In this document: positions 1-12,032 of the stretch, one piece after another | How the letters are laid out: each line of letters opens with the position of its first letter | Numbering within the stretch: position 1 is the stretch's first letter | The notes under the pieces: generated by a model | The model's input: the letters and a program-made list of their open reading frames with translations, nothing else | Databases searched by the model: none | What the model was told of the DNA's origin: nothing | Translations under genes and position numbers: made by a program | Source: Atopsyche davidsoni | Taxonomy: Eukaryota; Arthropoda; Insecta; Trichoptera; Hydrobiosidae | Direction of reading: 5' to 3' | Assembly (NCBI GenBank): GCA_022113835.1 | Contig: JAILWY010000009.1 | Span: forward strand, 5,307,501 to 5,371,500 | Length of the DNA: 64,000 bases

Positions 1-90
1 TACATCTGATTTGTTGTTTGAATATTTTTTAAGCATGGGTAGATTGGTTGCACGCATGTATAAAACAGCTAACATTTGTGATATGTTAAA

Positions 91-160
91 GGGCCAGTGT
101 GGTCTAAAGGATTAAGATACTAAGCTGTGATGACTGTCGTGAGTTTGAATTTCACTCATT
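91..160 (+). repeat. tRNA-like SINE head, decayed
   Basis: The stretch has an A-box-like segment (GTGGTCTAAAGG) and, about 40 bases on, a B-box-like T arm (GTGAG, loop TTTGAAT, TTCAC). This is the layout of a tRNA-derived SINE promoter. Pairing is imperfect and no functional tRNA is implied. It lies within or beyond the third sulfite oxidase intron. Confidence 0.35.
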
Positions 161-291
161 TCAATAAACTTTTTGAGGGTTTTTTCTCCTGTTTCACGTT
201 TTAAGTGTGTACATAAAACATATTGTGAGAAGGTGTTTTAATAAGCCGTTTATAGATGAGGCCTTAGTAAAAAAGGTAATACAAAACTTAC

Positions 292-412
292 ATAGTGTTA
301 TGTTTTGATATCTCATCGTGTCCATATTGTGGTAATCCATCTTTAAATGAACCCGCACTAGGTGATATAGGCTCCTTCGGTGCAGATTCGGCTTTGACTT
401 TTTCCTTGTGAT
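292..412 (-). CDS. shop: Sulfite oxidase coding exon 3
   Basis: The acceptor reads TTCTGATGTTAG and the donor is AT followed by GTAAGT. The exon carries residues 82-120: a charged linker (HKEKVKAESAPKEP) and the first strand of the cytochrome b5 domain. It ends two bases into a codon, so the gene continues to the left of the window. Confidence 0.75.
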
Positions 413-2013
413 CTAACATCAGAAAGTAAATACTAATAATATTCAAGAATTTAAAACAGAAGCTTTGTAAATTTCAGTGTTTCTCCAACTGAATCAGTGA
501 ACTGAAATGAAAAATACCCGAGGAAGCGGGCAAGGTAGCAAATTGTAAGGTTCGTTAATATATCAAAAAAAATCTGAATTTAAGCATGATGATGTATGTG
601 GATTGCAAGCATCTATTTGCTGAATTAACTTTTAGTGATAAGTGATCCAATTAGTTAACACACAGCATTGCATAAAGCGGCATTATCAAGGCAATCTTAT
701 GACTTTAGAAATAGCCTAGGACATGGAAGTCTAATTATTTTACTCTTTAAAAAATGAAGCTATACTTTTTTATTCATTAACATGACCCAACATATTATTT
801 AAATTATTTGAATTGCATGGTCTGAAAGGCAAAATGTCAAGAATAACAAGTCTAGTTACCTTGTCATTACATTTATTAGTAAGGTAATACATTTATAAAT
901 AAACATTTTTTTTTGTTAAAAAAAACACAATATATGAGATTATTTAATTTACCTATTGGAAGACTTTTTTTAAAGAAAATTATTTTTCAATGAACATTTA
1001 TTAACAACTAATATTATATTTAAGATTTTTTAAATAAGAGTAAATCTTTGCTATGTGTCCAGCCAAATATGTTTTAGAGCCACTGGTTTAGCGAATGCAA
1101 ATGCATACTTACTTAAGATTTAAGAAAGAGCATACAATGTGACTCAAGAGCATTGTGGTAACATCATAACAAAGCTGTTGTCATTTCAAGTACAATATAA
1201 ATCACTTTTATACACGTCTTTTGTTACTTAATATCCTTCATTGTTATAAGAAGGAGGGAGATTCAAGTAACAACAGAAAAAAAATCAAATATCTTAATAA
1301 TAATATGGAATATACACAAAAAATGGTTAGGTATTATATAGACTAATAATATTTCTTACTTAAGAGTAAATATACAGTTGCTGCACCCAATGTAGCCCCA
1401 AATGCATATTTCCAGTTTATATGATAATTCTTTTCAAGTAAATTAGTGTTGGAAGCGAAACTTCTCTCTGAAGACTTTTTATATAATGCCAAATGAGATT
1501 GTGACAAAGATAAACTTGCTACTGCATTTGGGCATTTATAGCCATTTATAGTACGTACGAAGGCATGATTTCTGGAAGAAATATCGACACAACATATTAG
1601 AGCATTTTTGTTATTTTTTAACAATAAAAAACCGTAATAGAGCAAATATTTTTTTCTAGACGTATGTCTCTCAAAAGCCAGGGTAATTAAATCCGCCAAA
1701 CAGAAAACGAAATCAATCTCCAAAAAATACTGTTATTTGAATAAGAATTCAATTGTGTACATACAAAATTGAAATTAAATACACTATAAATAATGGTAAA
1801 TTTATAGTGTATTTCAATAGCATAATTTTGTAGATATCTTCGAAATATTTCAACCAAACCGGTTTGTTTTGGCTGTTTTTTGTTGTTGTTAATGACACGA
1901 CTGGATTGCACAATTATTTATTACAATACGACACTGACAATTACATTAAAACCCGGAATTTGAATAATTATTTTAACGTCTTACCTGAATATTATTCCTT
2001 TGAAGAAACTCAT
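292..2013 (-). CDS. shop: Sulfite oxidase, N-terminal part (partial gene)
   Basis: Sulfite oxidase oxidises sulfite to sulfate in the mitochondrial intermembrane space, using a b5 haem and a molybdenum cofactor. Coding exons are 2013-1985, 1571-1360 and 412-292, and their phases agree at both junctions. The start ATG is at 2013; exon 1 gives nine residues plus a split Arg codon. Residues 10-60 are rich in Ser, Lys and Arg with few acids, like a mitochondrial presequence. W63-L80 is a hydrophobic segment (WKYAFGATLGAATVYLLL) placed as the intermembrane-space sorting signal of animal sulfite oxidases. Exon 3 ends in GLPQYGHDEISKHNTM, which matches the start of the b5 domain (typically ..Y..EE..KHN..). 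The haem-binding HPGG and the molybdopterin domain are off the left edge. The gene symbol is the Drosophila name shopper, given by inferred orthology. Confidence 0.72.
413..1359 (-). other. Sulfite oxidase intron 2
   Basis: AT-rich intron of 947 bp bounded by GTAAGA and TTAG. I see no coding or structured element in it. Confidence 0.7.
1360..1571 (-). CDS. shop: Sulfite oxidase coding exon 2 (presequence and sorting segment)
   Basis: The acceptor is ATTTCTTCCAG and the donor is TTAA followed by GTAAGA. The frame stays open upstream of the acceptor to about 1723 and through the donor to 1343, but the upstream part has no ATG. Splicing to exon 1 restores an Arg codon (AG plus A), and splicing to exon 3 restores an Asn codon (A plus AT). 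Confidence 0.75.
1985..2013 (-). CDS. shop: Sulfite oxidase coding exon 1 (start codon)
   Basis: ATG at 2013 opens a short exon coding MSFFKGIIF and ends at the donor AG followed by GTAAGA. It was chosen because its phase fits exon 2 exactly and the joined N-terminus looks like a mitochondrial presequence. No upstream in-frame alternative was found. Confidence 0.65.
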
Positions 2014-2288
2014 TCTTCTCTCATTTATTGAGAACCTAAAATTGTTGACTGAGCGCGAGCGGCAATATTGGCGAAATGATTATCTTGTTTAATCGTCGCG
2101 AACGGAGGTCGTCGATAAGAATTAACGTTTGCACACTCTGTGTTGATTGGTTTAGTTTTTTGGTGTGCTTAAAACACAGTGGTGTCACTGTATATTGTTT
2201 AAAATGCTATAAAATGTGGCAATTGAATTATATCAAAAGGTTAGCTGTCAGCAGTGCGAGCGCGGTGAACAGCTGTTCCGTATGTTTA

Positions 2289-2317
2289 CGGTGACGTCAC
2301 AGATTATGACGTCACCG
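2289..2317. promoter_or_regulatory. Inverted pair of CRE sites
   Basis: Two perfect TGACGTCA octamers (2292-2299 and 2307-2314) sit inside an 11-bp perfect inverted repeat (CGGTGACGTCA) with a 7-base spacer. TGACGTCA is the binding site of CREB/ATF bZIP dimers. The pair is about 280 bp upstream of the sulfite oxidase start, so it is a likely promoter or enhancer element. Regulation is inferred. Confidence 0.6.
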
Positions 2318-2408
2318 AATTCGGTTATGAGCTGAAAGTCATTTTTTGTTATCTCAATTACATCAGGCTAACAACAAAATTACACTCACACAAGACCTCA
2401 GACTTAAT

Positions 2409-2490
2409 ATTTTAAATAAAATACTTTTATGATTTTTCCATATTATAATTTTTATTGGTGATCGGTTTCGCCAACCTTTCACGTTGGCAT

Positions 2491-2539
<49 letters not shown>

Positions 2540-2556
2540 AAAATATTAAAACGGAA
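2409..2556. repeat. Penelope-type terminal repeat with hammerhead-like motif and (TA)n
   Basis: The ends are inverted repeats built on ATTTTAAATA. On the minus strand 2496-2465 holds a hammerhead-like core: ATGATGA, a perfect 6-bp stem II (GCCAAC/GTTGGC) and GAAAC followed by CGATC. The first core base is A where the consensus CTGATGA has C, so activity is doubtful. A (TA)n tract at about 2495-2536 has expanded inside the unit. A relative is at 53787-53925. Confidence 0.55.
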
Positions 2557-2583
2557 ATCCACCAAGTACTCCACCTTTACTAA

Positions 2584-2890
2584 GACATCTTTTTCCCGGG
2601 CAGCGCTGTAGTACTACTTCTGGGTGCCGACAGCTTGTCTTTTATCGTACAAATGTATAATAACAAACACACAAACATAAACAATTCTGAAGAAAGGTTT
2701 TCCACTTTCATTTTTCGCTACTCACCAGTCTGCCCCCCTTTCTTTCTATTTTTCTCTGACATTCGTCCTTATCTATCTATGAGACAGCGTTGCCGTGGTG
2801 TGCTGAAAAGCATAAAGACTTGTCGTACTCTTCAGCCCATGATCCTTTTCAATGCTTGGATTCGTCAGTGGCCTTTTCCTCAGGTAGGAG
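2584..2890 (-). mobile_element. LINE-like 3' end, same family as 14497-15250
   Basis: Read on the minus strand, this matches the copy near 14.7-14.95 kb: CATAGATAGATA, the GGGGGGCAGACTGG block, and the terminal block around GTACTACAGCGCTGCCC. It is a 5'-truncated fragment with no open frame of note. Confidence 0.55.
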
Positions 2891-2906
2891 CTGACTTTTT
2901 TTATCA

Positions 2907-2995
2907 GGTTCAAATTCAAAAACATTAAAAGATCAGGAAATTGTTAACATCTAAAATACAATTTCCTAACAATATAATGTTTTTGAATTTGAACC
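2907..2995. repeat. Hairpin repeat, 21-bp arms
   Basis: GGTTCAAATTCAAAAACATTA at the left is repeated inverted at the right, with a second inner pair (GGAAATTGT/ACAATTTCC). The whole stretch can fold into one imperfect stem. It may be a small foldback element or inverted duplication. No target duplication was seen. Confidence 0.5.
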
Positions 2996-2999
2996 CCCC

Positions 3000-5643
3000 T
3001 TAAAAAATATAAAATCACAGTAATAAAAACCCGAAGCAGTTTACAGCCGATAAACTCATAATTTACATAGCAATCTACTTTTCAAGTTAGACTTTCATTT
3101 ATTGAAGTCAACAGTCATAATTTTATTTGCATTAAACTTTCTACTTGTAGAAGTAGATAGCTGATACAAATGCCCCTCGGGATATATTTTACTATAATCA
3201 ATTAAGCTCAATTTTTATAAAACACACATAAATAGGATCATCGTCTGAATTTATGAAAAAATACCGCGAGTTGATAAGCCAAATACTAATCTATGATTTA
3301 TAATTTTAATAATTCAACATCACAATACCATTGTTAAAAGTAGGTACAATCCAAATTTTCAAGAATAAATATTCATCTATGTTTAAAATACTTATCTTTA
3401 TCTTAGAATTAGAGAAAACCCTCTGCGTTTTTTTATCTCATCTAATTGTAAGCCTGTTTCTATTCAAATGATTATTTTATAAAATATTTTACTCACCATT
3501 TGCAGTATATATGATATATTTTTATGTAATCAATTCATTCATGAGTCGACATGAAAGAATATGAAATGGATTTCGTCATCATTTCAAGTGTGAATCGATA
3601 ACTTAGAACATATTTTGTACTTGTATTTTTGGATAGATAAAATTAATATTTTTCACTAAGTATCTTTTTCACTAGAAGTTTCCATGTTAAAATATTTTTT
3701 TTGTTTTACTGAAAGTACTAGTATAATTAATTAATATTTATGGATATTTTGAAATTAAAAGCATCAGTTTTAAATAGAAGTTTTATTTTGATTTACTTAT
3801 ATAAATTAAAAATACAATTCCACGCAATCTAATAAAACACAAAATACAGTTAGGTATTATGCTACACGGCAAACATCAATTTTGTGAAGCATTTTCACTA
3901 AAAATTAAAATTATACATATTATTATGAAAAACATCAAAGTTCACAACATAATTTTGCTATATCGTCAAAATAAAATATATACCTAAAAATCCAAGATTT
4001 TCAAGAATATTAGTATTGGACTGATATAGGATTTCTAATTCTATTACAGTAAACAGATATTATAATTTCATCATCTTTATTGTAGATATTTAATTATTCA
4101 TAATGTAAATATTTATAAAGCTTGGAACTGAAGCGACTTATTTAAAGAAAGTAAAACTTAATGCATGAATAATTTTTTTAATGCTCTGTATTAATGTAGC
4201 AAAAATATTTAAAAACTTCAACCTGTAAGCTTGTGAGTTTCATTATTTTTGATTCAATTTTTTTTGCTATCCAACAGATAAAACAGAGTACATAATTTAA
4301 TGAAAGTCCAAAGAAAAAAAACTATATGTTTTATAAATATTTTAAAGAGCTGTCTTTTACAAAATACCATTGAATATTAAATATGAATGATCTAATGTTT
4401 TCATTATTATATAATGTTTAAATGGTAAGCTGTATATTTATTTGGATATAATTAACTTTGGCTTAGATTTATGTTTTAAAGATTTTAATTTGTTCGGATG
4501 AACTGAGAGACATTTATTCTAGTTATTTCTACACTATCTATTCCTGTAGAAAATGATCAGGAAACGAGCACGGGAAAACTCATATTTGTTTTTACATTTG
4601 TTACGGTGTTTTCTCATATAAATTTGAACTTCGTTTGAAATTAACAAAGTGTTATTAATTGGTATTTTTGATGGATAATAAAAATATAAATATCTGCCAG
4701 TTATCACATGCGACACATGAAATATCTGGTTCAAGATAAATAATCAATGACCAATTAAAATCAAATGAAAATTACGAAGCTCCTTTCAACCCTAAGATTG
4801 TATTTTATTAACCACAATTAGCAAGAATTTACTGCACAGTTATAAATAAAAAAAGAGTACTAAGTACTTACGTTAATCATTTGGTTAATTTATTAGTACA
4901 AAATATTCAAAAGTAGGAAGTTAAGTGTTGATCTACTTACAATGAGTTATTATTACTTAAAAATTATGTTTTATATGGTTTAAAATATGGTTTCGTAACA
5001 TTACACACCACTTTAACAAAGATTCATGAAAAATTAAACAAATAAATACAGTAATAGAAAGTGGATAAATTTTTTTGGTAAAATAAAAAATCAAGGGATT
5101 TATTATAAAGTAGGGAAATTTAAAGAATTATGTACAATCATTTTTATAGGTATTCAGTTTATCAAATATGAAATCAATACATGTAAACAAAAAAAGTGAA
5201 GCATCAAATATCTGAATTTTCTAGAATAAAATAAATATTTTTATTTATGACAAATATGAAAATTTTTGAATTAAAATTTTTTCCTAATACAGAAAAAGTT
5301 TGAAAAAAAATTTTAAGTAATTTTTTCCTTTGCAATGTATTTTAAAACATTTTTTATATTTTAAGTCTCTTCATAATGGATCTCAAGGGACTATACTATA
5401 TATTTTGTTTTGCTGAATTTTCATGGCATATTATATGAAAGTTTTATTCAATTTATTTTTCTGCAAATTTCCTAACTATTACACATTATAAGATGTGATC
5501 TATTTTTTTTTATATAACACAAGATTGAAATATTTTGAGAACTAAAATAAACACGAGTATGTTATTTTAGACTTTGTTGTTGAGTAAAGTTGACTAGATG
5601 ATAAAAAAGCAATACTTTTTAGAAAGTGTTCACTTTCATGCCT

Positions 5644-5694
<51 letters not shown>

Positions 5695-7900
5695 AACATA
5701 CACACCCACCGATATACACACACACATATATATGTAGAATGGCGTTAGAAAGTCTTCTTTACTTCATATTGTTATAATTTACGTAAATTCTATTGTAATA
5801 ATGCAAAACACATAAATATACCTAACCTAGCCTAGAGTGTAGTTTTTTTTCATATCTATCTAAAACTATAAATATTCTATTATAAAAGCACATTTATCAT
5901 CTCTGTATATTTAAAAGGGAAGATACAGTATCACAAAATTTAGGTATTGTATATGAATATCTTATAAAGACAATGTTATCACTTAAAATATTACACATAT
6001 TACTTTTCAAGTGATAAAAGGAAATAATTTATTTTACAGAGAATGTAATATTTATTCATAAAATTAAATTAAATCTATAAATTGTTATTTTATTTCATAC
6101 AAAGAGTTTAAACAAAGGGATTAAAATTGACTGTATGATATGGTTTATTAAACAATAAACTTTACTTCTTATTCAATATACAAATGTAGTTAAAATGGAT
6201 AAAACAAATTTGATAAAATGTTTTCAAATCATTATTGTCACATTTACATTTGTAAACTCTGATTAACACTACTTGCTTCCTAAATATATTAAAAATTCTT
6301 TAACATTGTACGCAACATCTACAGTATTGATAAACTTCAATAGGAAAAGTTATCTGATGATCACAGATATAAACATTTTACTTATATCTGGTTACCCTGT
6401 AAATTTTAAATAAACTCTGTTCGGTGATATCAAATTATTTTTAAATAAAATTCAAAGATTTACAATTGATAATGTTCTGTAATACTAATATCTATTGGTC
6501 TAGTAACAAACTGGAGATATTATTAGGGAAAATCTCAAACCTTTATGATCCATTAGTAGAATCAATAAGTTTCAGTATTTATATTTTGGGACAGCATAAA
6601 ACATGGAGCGATCCCTAATTTTACACATAATAATGGTTTGTGCGTACTAGATCGCAGTTACAGTAAGACTAGTTATAATTATTTTATTTTATAAAAGAAG
6701 AATGTAAATGGATCTTTTGATTAACCATCGTTAATTTGTATTACTACAAAACAAAAATGTTGATAAACTATTCAAAGGATTCTCAGAGTTCCTTGCAAAA
6801 ACTACAAAGCTGAAGCTAATATGCTTTTATTTCTTTTTAAGAGAATATAACATTATTTTTCATAAAACTGCACAACAAGTGGATTCTACATTACTTTGTT
6901 TACTTTATGAGTTAAGTAAAGCATCAAAACCATGAATTAATGAATAATTGTCACTCTCTATATTTGTTAACATTTATCAAAATATTTCTATTTTGCTGTC
7001 ACAATATCAACTTACGTAACCAAAAATAATATTCATAGATATATTAATGCCCACATTTATTTTTTTAACCAACTACTAAATAAAAAAATACACATACATT
7101 GTTTATCCTTTAAAAAAGTTACTCCTACTTAATGATACATATTTAAAAATATTTGTAAAGTTTTTCAAGATATTTCTAAGTTTAAAAATACTTTCCCCCT
7201 AACCTTATTGTCCGAAGAGTTCCCGTACACTATTCATTTGCAACATCACATAATTATTATACAATACATTATAATATGACATCCATACATCTCTCCGAGT
7301 GGGGAGATTCAATGAGGGAGTCCACATACAATTTGTACAAAAATGAAAACACAGATACAACTAACCGCCTCTTATGACAGTCTACTTTAATTCCATTAAA
7401 TTAGTTTTAGGGTCTTACATATGTAAATTGATTGATACACCGCCACATAGACAAGTCTATGTATATAAGCTGTATGCTGGAACATGTATTATGGTCTAAT
7501 AAAGCCAAATACCAATGCATTTTTACTTAGTTCACCAAGAAAAGAAATAGCCAACACTCAGTTGCAAAATATTATGCTCAACTCTTTTGTCTATAACATA
7601 TTTTATGCATCTGAATAATTAATTGATCATTTGACAATTATTGGCAACTATTTTGCAAACCGAGTAGAACCCATTCCTTCTCGAGATAAAGTATTAAGAT
7701 AAAATATTAACTATTCTATTGTCTGTTACCTAAAAATCAGATAAACATTATTAATTTATTCATAGCCATCAATATTACCACATCTATCCTCCGTAAAAAT
7801 TTTACTGTGTAATTTTCTAAGTTCACATAGTTAAATTTGTATAAAGAGACTTTATCTACTTACATAATCTATGTATAAATTATTTGGGTACAAAAATAAG
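3000..7900. other. AT-rich stretch without recognised genes
   Basis: Long low-complexity AT-rich DNA with many stops in all frames. A (TA)n microsatellite lies at about 5649-5690. I see no splice-flanked open frame, tRNA or transposon end that I can defend. Confidence 0.5.
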
Positions 7901-7939
7901 TCACGAGATTGAGACCAATATAGGAGTCTTGTTCTAAAG

Positions 7940-8080
7940 GTGACTGCAAGTCGACAGTCTGTAAGTCTACAGGCAACACTGCAATCTGAAGATGTCGCTA
8001 ATATGCAACACTACCAAGCTCCGGGACCGGCTACCGATCCTTCCCGCTTTATCACCGGCAGAGATACAAAGCACACTTGA
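7940..8080 (+). CDS. Possible orphan 3' terminal exon, unidentified
   Basis: A 47-codon open segment of balanced base composition sits in AT-rich surroundings. It follows an acceptor-like TCTTGTTCTAAAG and ends at TGA (8078-8080). Its translation ends in PSRFITGRDTKHT. I do not recognise it and no upstream partner exon was found. An open run of this length arises by chance fairly often, so this is only a candidate. If real, the long AT-rich DNA to the right would be its 3' UTR, convergent with Corin. Confidence 0.22.
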   Translation: MTASRQSVSLQATLQSEDVANMQHYQAPGPATDPSRFITGRDTKHT

Positions 8081-10031
8081 TAGTAAGAAGCTTCAACAAT
8101 CTAAAATAACCCACAAATTTTTAAAAGAAAAGTTGCTTTTGTATATCATGCTATCGTGACTTCACGCTTTGTTATAATTTTGCTCCTATAGAAAAGCAGG
8201 TTTCATTTATCTAGTGTCTAGCATTACTTTGCAAATCACAGTGCTGTGAAGATCTTGTATGTAGAATATTAAAGCTTTTAAAGTTTTGCTACATAGTAAC
8301 TTTTATGTTAGTCTAATATTTTCATTTGAACACATTTCTATTCATCTACTGTTGACTATTTATACCTAATACGGCCAAATAACATATATTTCATTACATC
8401 TTTATTAGATAATTTACAAATATAAAGATATTATAAAAAAAAAACATAATACAAATTTTATTTATGATTTGCAAAGTAAACTGTTTATTTTTTAACATTT
8501 TATATAAAAATCTGCATTAAACCAAAGTAAAATTACTAATCTCACAAACAATTATTAAGATTTCTAAAATATACATATTTGCTACGTAGCAATACTCTTT
8601 TAGATAAGAAAGGCTATTTTATTCTATAAATAATCTACTATGAGATTTTTATTCAAATCTCATTAAAAAAGCTCACTTTATAACAACTTAAAATATTTGA
8701 AAGATTAAATTGTATTTATTCTTATAAAGAAAAACTAAAGTTTTATAACGTTAGTTTCTATTATAATAAAATCAAGTGGGGAAATATTTAAATTTTTGGT
8801 TTCATCACAAGTTAAAATTTGTCCACGGTATCAACCAACAAGCTTATTATTTCTCATTAAAACTCTCTTCCAAAATATTATTTGAAATGTACAAATTATC
8901 AATTACTCGTCAAATGTCTCCACTATAATAATATCAACCACACGTGTAGAGCAATTATTTGCTTATTTAGAATTTTGAAGTTTATAAGCTACTTGCATTA
9001 CAATTTTAAGTACAAATTTTATTGTCTCAAAAGTATCATCCTAATAAATAAGGAAGGCATTTGTTATTATAATTTATTTTTACTTGTAAAACAATAAGAG
9101 ATTAGGTTAAAATAATGACATCACATGGATCATTAGCATATATACGTACATTCATAGCATTTTAGAAATAATAATAACACATATTCACTATAATAATTTT
9201 ATGGGATGTAAATAGTAGGTAATGATATTATAGTCACAATAAAACTTCGTCATCGTCAGAGTCCAAAAACATTTCTTGGTTTCAGGTTGAATTGAATATT
9301 TCCAATGACGAATGAATATAAAAGAGTACTACGTGATCGATCTCCCGCGGATATTTGATTCGTTCTATATTGGCACATACATTTAAGTGTCTGTCTATAT
9401 ATATTTTTAATCTTGATATGCAGTAAACATATTATTTTCATAATTGTTATAAAATCCAAAAAGATTACCGTAAAATTGATTTTCCAATTTTTTGGTTTAA
9501 TCCTTTTGAAATATTGTATTTACAGCAATTTAAAAATTTACCTGTCTTTTATTATCAAAAAGATATCTCTATTTGAGTTTTTGTAAAATATGTGTTTTTC
9601 AAGTCAATAAATAGATATTTATTATTGTCAGATATGATTTTTAATATAACCATGCGAAAATTTTTGTTTACTGTAGGTATGCATAACATTAGTAAAATAT
9701 ATCTCAAAAGTAGTTATTGTCATTTCATATTGACTTTACAATTTAAAATATTGACAATTATTGTCATTTCAATGTCATAGTCTATATTTTGCTTCTATTA
9801 ATGTCAAAATAGAAGGATATTATTGTCTTTATAAAAGGTTTTGTCAAAAATATGGGAATATATTCACTATTTAGAATGCACATGTATGCACGATAACCAA
9901 GAGTGTTAATTTTGATTACCTGACCTACAAAAATCTATATAATGTATTTTTTAATATATTTTTGATATATAAAAAAACAATCATGTGTACCTTATGTATC
10001 TTAAATCGGTACATCAATTTTTGTTTTTTTT
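8081..10031. other. AT-rich intergenic region or 3' UTR
   Basis: Very AT-rich DNA with many AATAAA-like hexamers on both strands and no convincing open frame. It separates the candidate exon at 7940-8080 from the 3' end of Corin. Confidence 0.5.
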
Positions 10032-10037
10032 TTTATT
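10032..10037 (-). terminator. Candidate Corin polyadenylation signal
   Basis: On the minus strand this is AATAAA, about 175 bases after the Corin stop codon. It is the first such hexamer I noted in the likely 3' UTR. Its use is inferred. Confidence 0.4.
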
Positions 10038-10211
10038 GACATTTCATTGTTTTTCTTGATCATTACAATCGAATTCTTTAAAGCTATCTAAGAGATAGTT
10101 GCAGCTCAAGCTCATTGCAAATGATAATTTAAACCTCTGAGTAATGTTGAGGTGAAATATTATCGGCAAGAGTGAGTTTTTTTTAAGAACCATTGGTAAA
10201 TAATTAGACTC

Positions 10212-10469
10212 TCATGCTTCGGTAAAGTCTTCGGTATTCATGGTAGGAGATGAAGACATCAGTGGAGATTCTGGAGACGGAGCAAACGGGTTCCTGTCTG
10301 AATGTAGCGCGAGTTGTTGATGGATCCAAGGGACATAACGAGGCACAAATGCATATACTCCAGGCAGGCGGGGATGGGCACACTTTATGCCCCAGCTGAC
10401 TATACCACCTACAAACCACCTATCTTTGTCATCAGGATCACGGCAGAGTAGAGGTCCACCAGAATCACC
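10212..10469 (-). CDS. Corin: Corin exon: catalytic Ser and C-terminus
   Basis: The acceptor TATTATTTTAG is followed by GGTGATTCTGGTGGA, coding GDSGGP. VSWGIKC and PGVYAFVP follow, as in S1 proteases. A 30-residue tail rich in Ser, Pro and Thr follows the canonical domain end (PWIHQQL), and the stop is at 10214-10212. Confidence 0.93.
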   Translation of the reverse strand, partial: GDSGGPLLCRDPDDKDRWFVGGIVSWGIKCAHPRLPGVYAFVPRYVPWIHQQLALHSDRNPFAPSPESPLMSSSPTMNTEDFTEA

Positions 10470-11988
10470 CTAAAATAATAATGAACCATAATTATATGAA
10501 TAAAATGTACACATAGAATTTTTGGTTTTTTAGTTTATTTTAAACATATTCTGAATGCTTGTACAATAAAATTAAAATACCTGACAGGCATCTTTGCCAC
10601 CCTCCGGGTAGCCAGCGCAGATCATGCCTTCGGTGATATTCAGGTCTCTGTGTTCAAGCCAAGAGTTGCATAAATCTCGATTCAGCACAGGTACTTGAAC
10701 TTCATTCACAGCAGGTTCGTATTCTGACACTGTAAAATTATTTTTTTCTACTCACAACTCAATATTTATAAAATTAATAAAGTATTTGAAGATTGACATA
10801 AAAACTAATCCACTTACTGTCTTTGTCTTCACGCTTTCCCCATCCAATGACAGTACAGAGGGTTCCTTCTGGAAGTTGTCGTGTGGCAGGTGGTAGGCAG
10901 ACAGGTAGAAGTTGTTCGTGGAAAGTTACACGAGATGCCAACTAGGGAAGAAAAACATAAATTGATTAAATTAGACGCCTTCGTAAGTACAATAAGATTC
11001 TATAGGTACAATAAGGACAACACAAGTAATGGTATAATCTTTACCTGGAATAATGCAACATCATTGTCGTGTGCAACCCCTAGATTGTAGAATGGATGAG
11101 GGAGCACTCTCTTCACCTTCATTTTTTGTCCATAATAGGAATGTGCATGTCGCCTGGTGATACCAAGTTGAATGGTCCAACCGCTAACATCAGAATGACT
11201 GTAATAAAATTAAATAATTGAAATAAATTTCATTTATCACTCACTAACATTAGATTTACAACATCAATAGGTGATACCTCTAGCTTTTTATAACTACTGT
11301 TGGTGGCAGTAGCAATATTAAATGAGTAGATATCTTCAAATTCCAGTTGGATACATTTGCTCTAATAATGAAAATGGATGACACTTACTTGCCAACACAG
11401 TGCGAGGCGGTGAGCACCCACTGGTCTGCGATGAGGACACCAGCGCAGTAGAATACTTCCTCAGGGCCACCTAAGATGGCAGCCAGGAAAGGCCACTCTC
11501 CCGGAGCAGCTTCGACCCCTCCTATGATGCGGTTACTGGGCTTGGCGTACACCTGACGGGTTTTCCCGCACACTGTAGAAGAGCAATAAATTATAGAACA
11601 GCTTGGCAACAAATACAGTTTTGCTTTGTAGGTAGGTGGTAACAGAAACACACAAAAATACTCTTTATTTTCTCTATAAGTCTAAGAAAATATACAGAAA
11701 GTTCGTGAAGTGTCCATTACAATCAAATAGATTAACAGAGAAATACAATGAAAGCATGATACAAAAAACTTTCTTACTATAATCAGAACAAACTAGCTCC
11801 ACATTAGTAGAAGTGGACCCGCACGTTCGAAATTCTTTCAGGAGATTGGTTTCTCGTTCGCGGTACATCCTCCAGAGAGAAGGATCTCGTTGGCGAGCGG
11901 CTATAGTGAGTTCATTGCCATCGGTAGTAGTGAGGCGGCTGAAGTTAGCTAATCTAAAAAATAATTTATATATTTATATAATAAAAAA

Positions 11989-12032
<44 letters not shown>

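Noticed and set aside
1343..1723. A 126-residue single-exon tail-anchored protein on the minus strand
   Set aside because: It has no ATG start. A strong acceptor at 1572 and donor at 1359 split it, and spliced phases give sulfite oxidase instead.
5542..5727. Short protein with a Tyr-Ile run
   Set aside because: It is the translation of a (TA)n microsatellite.
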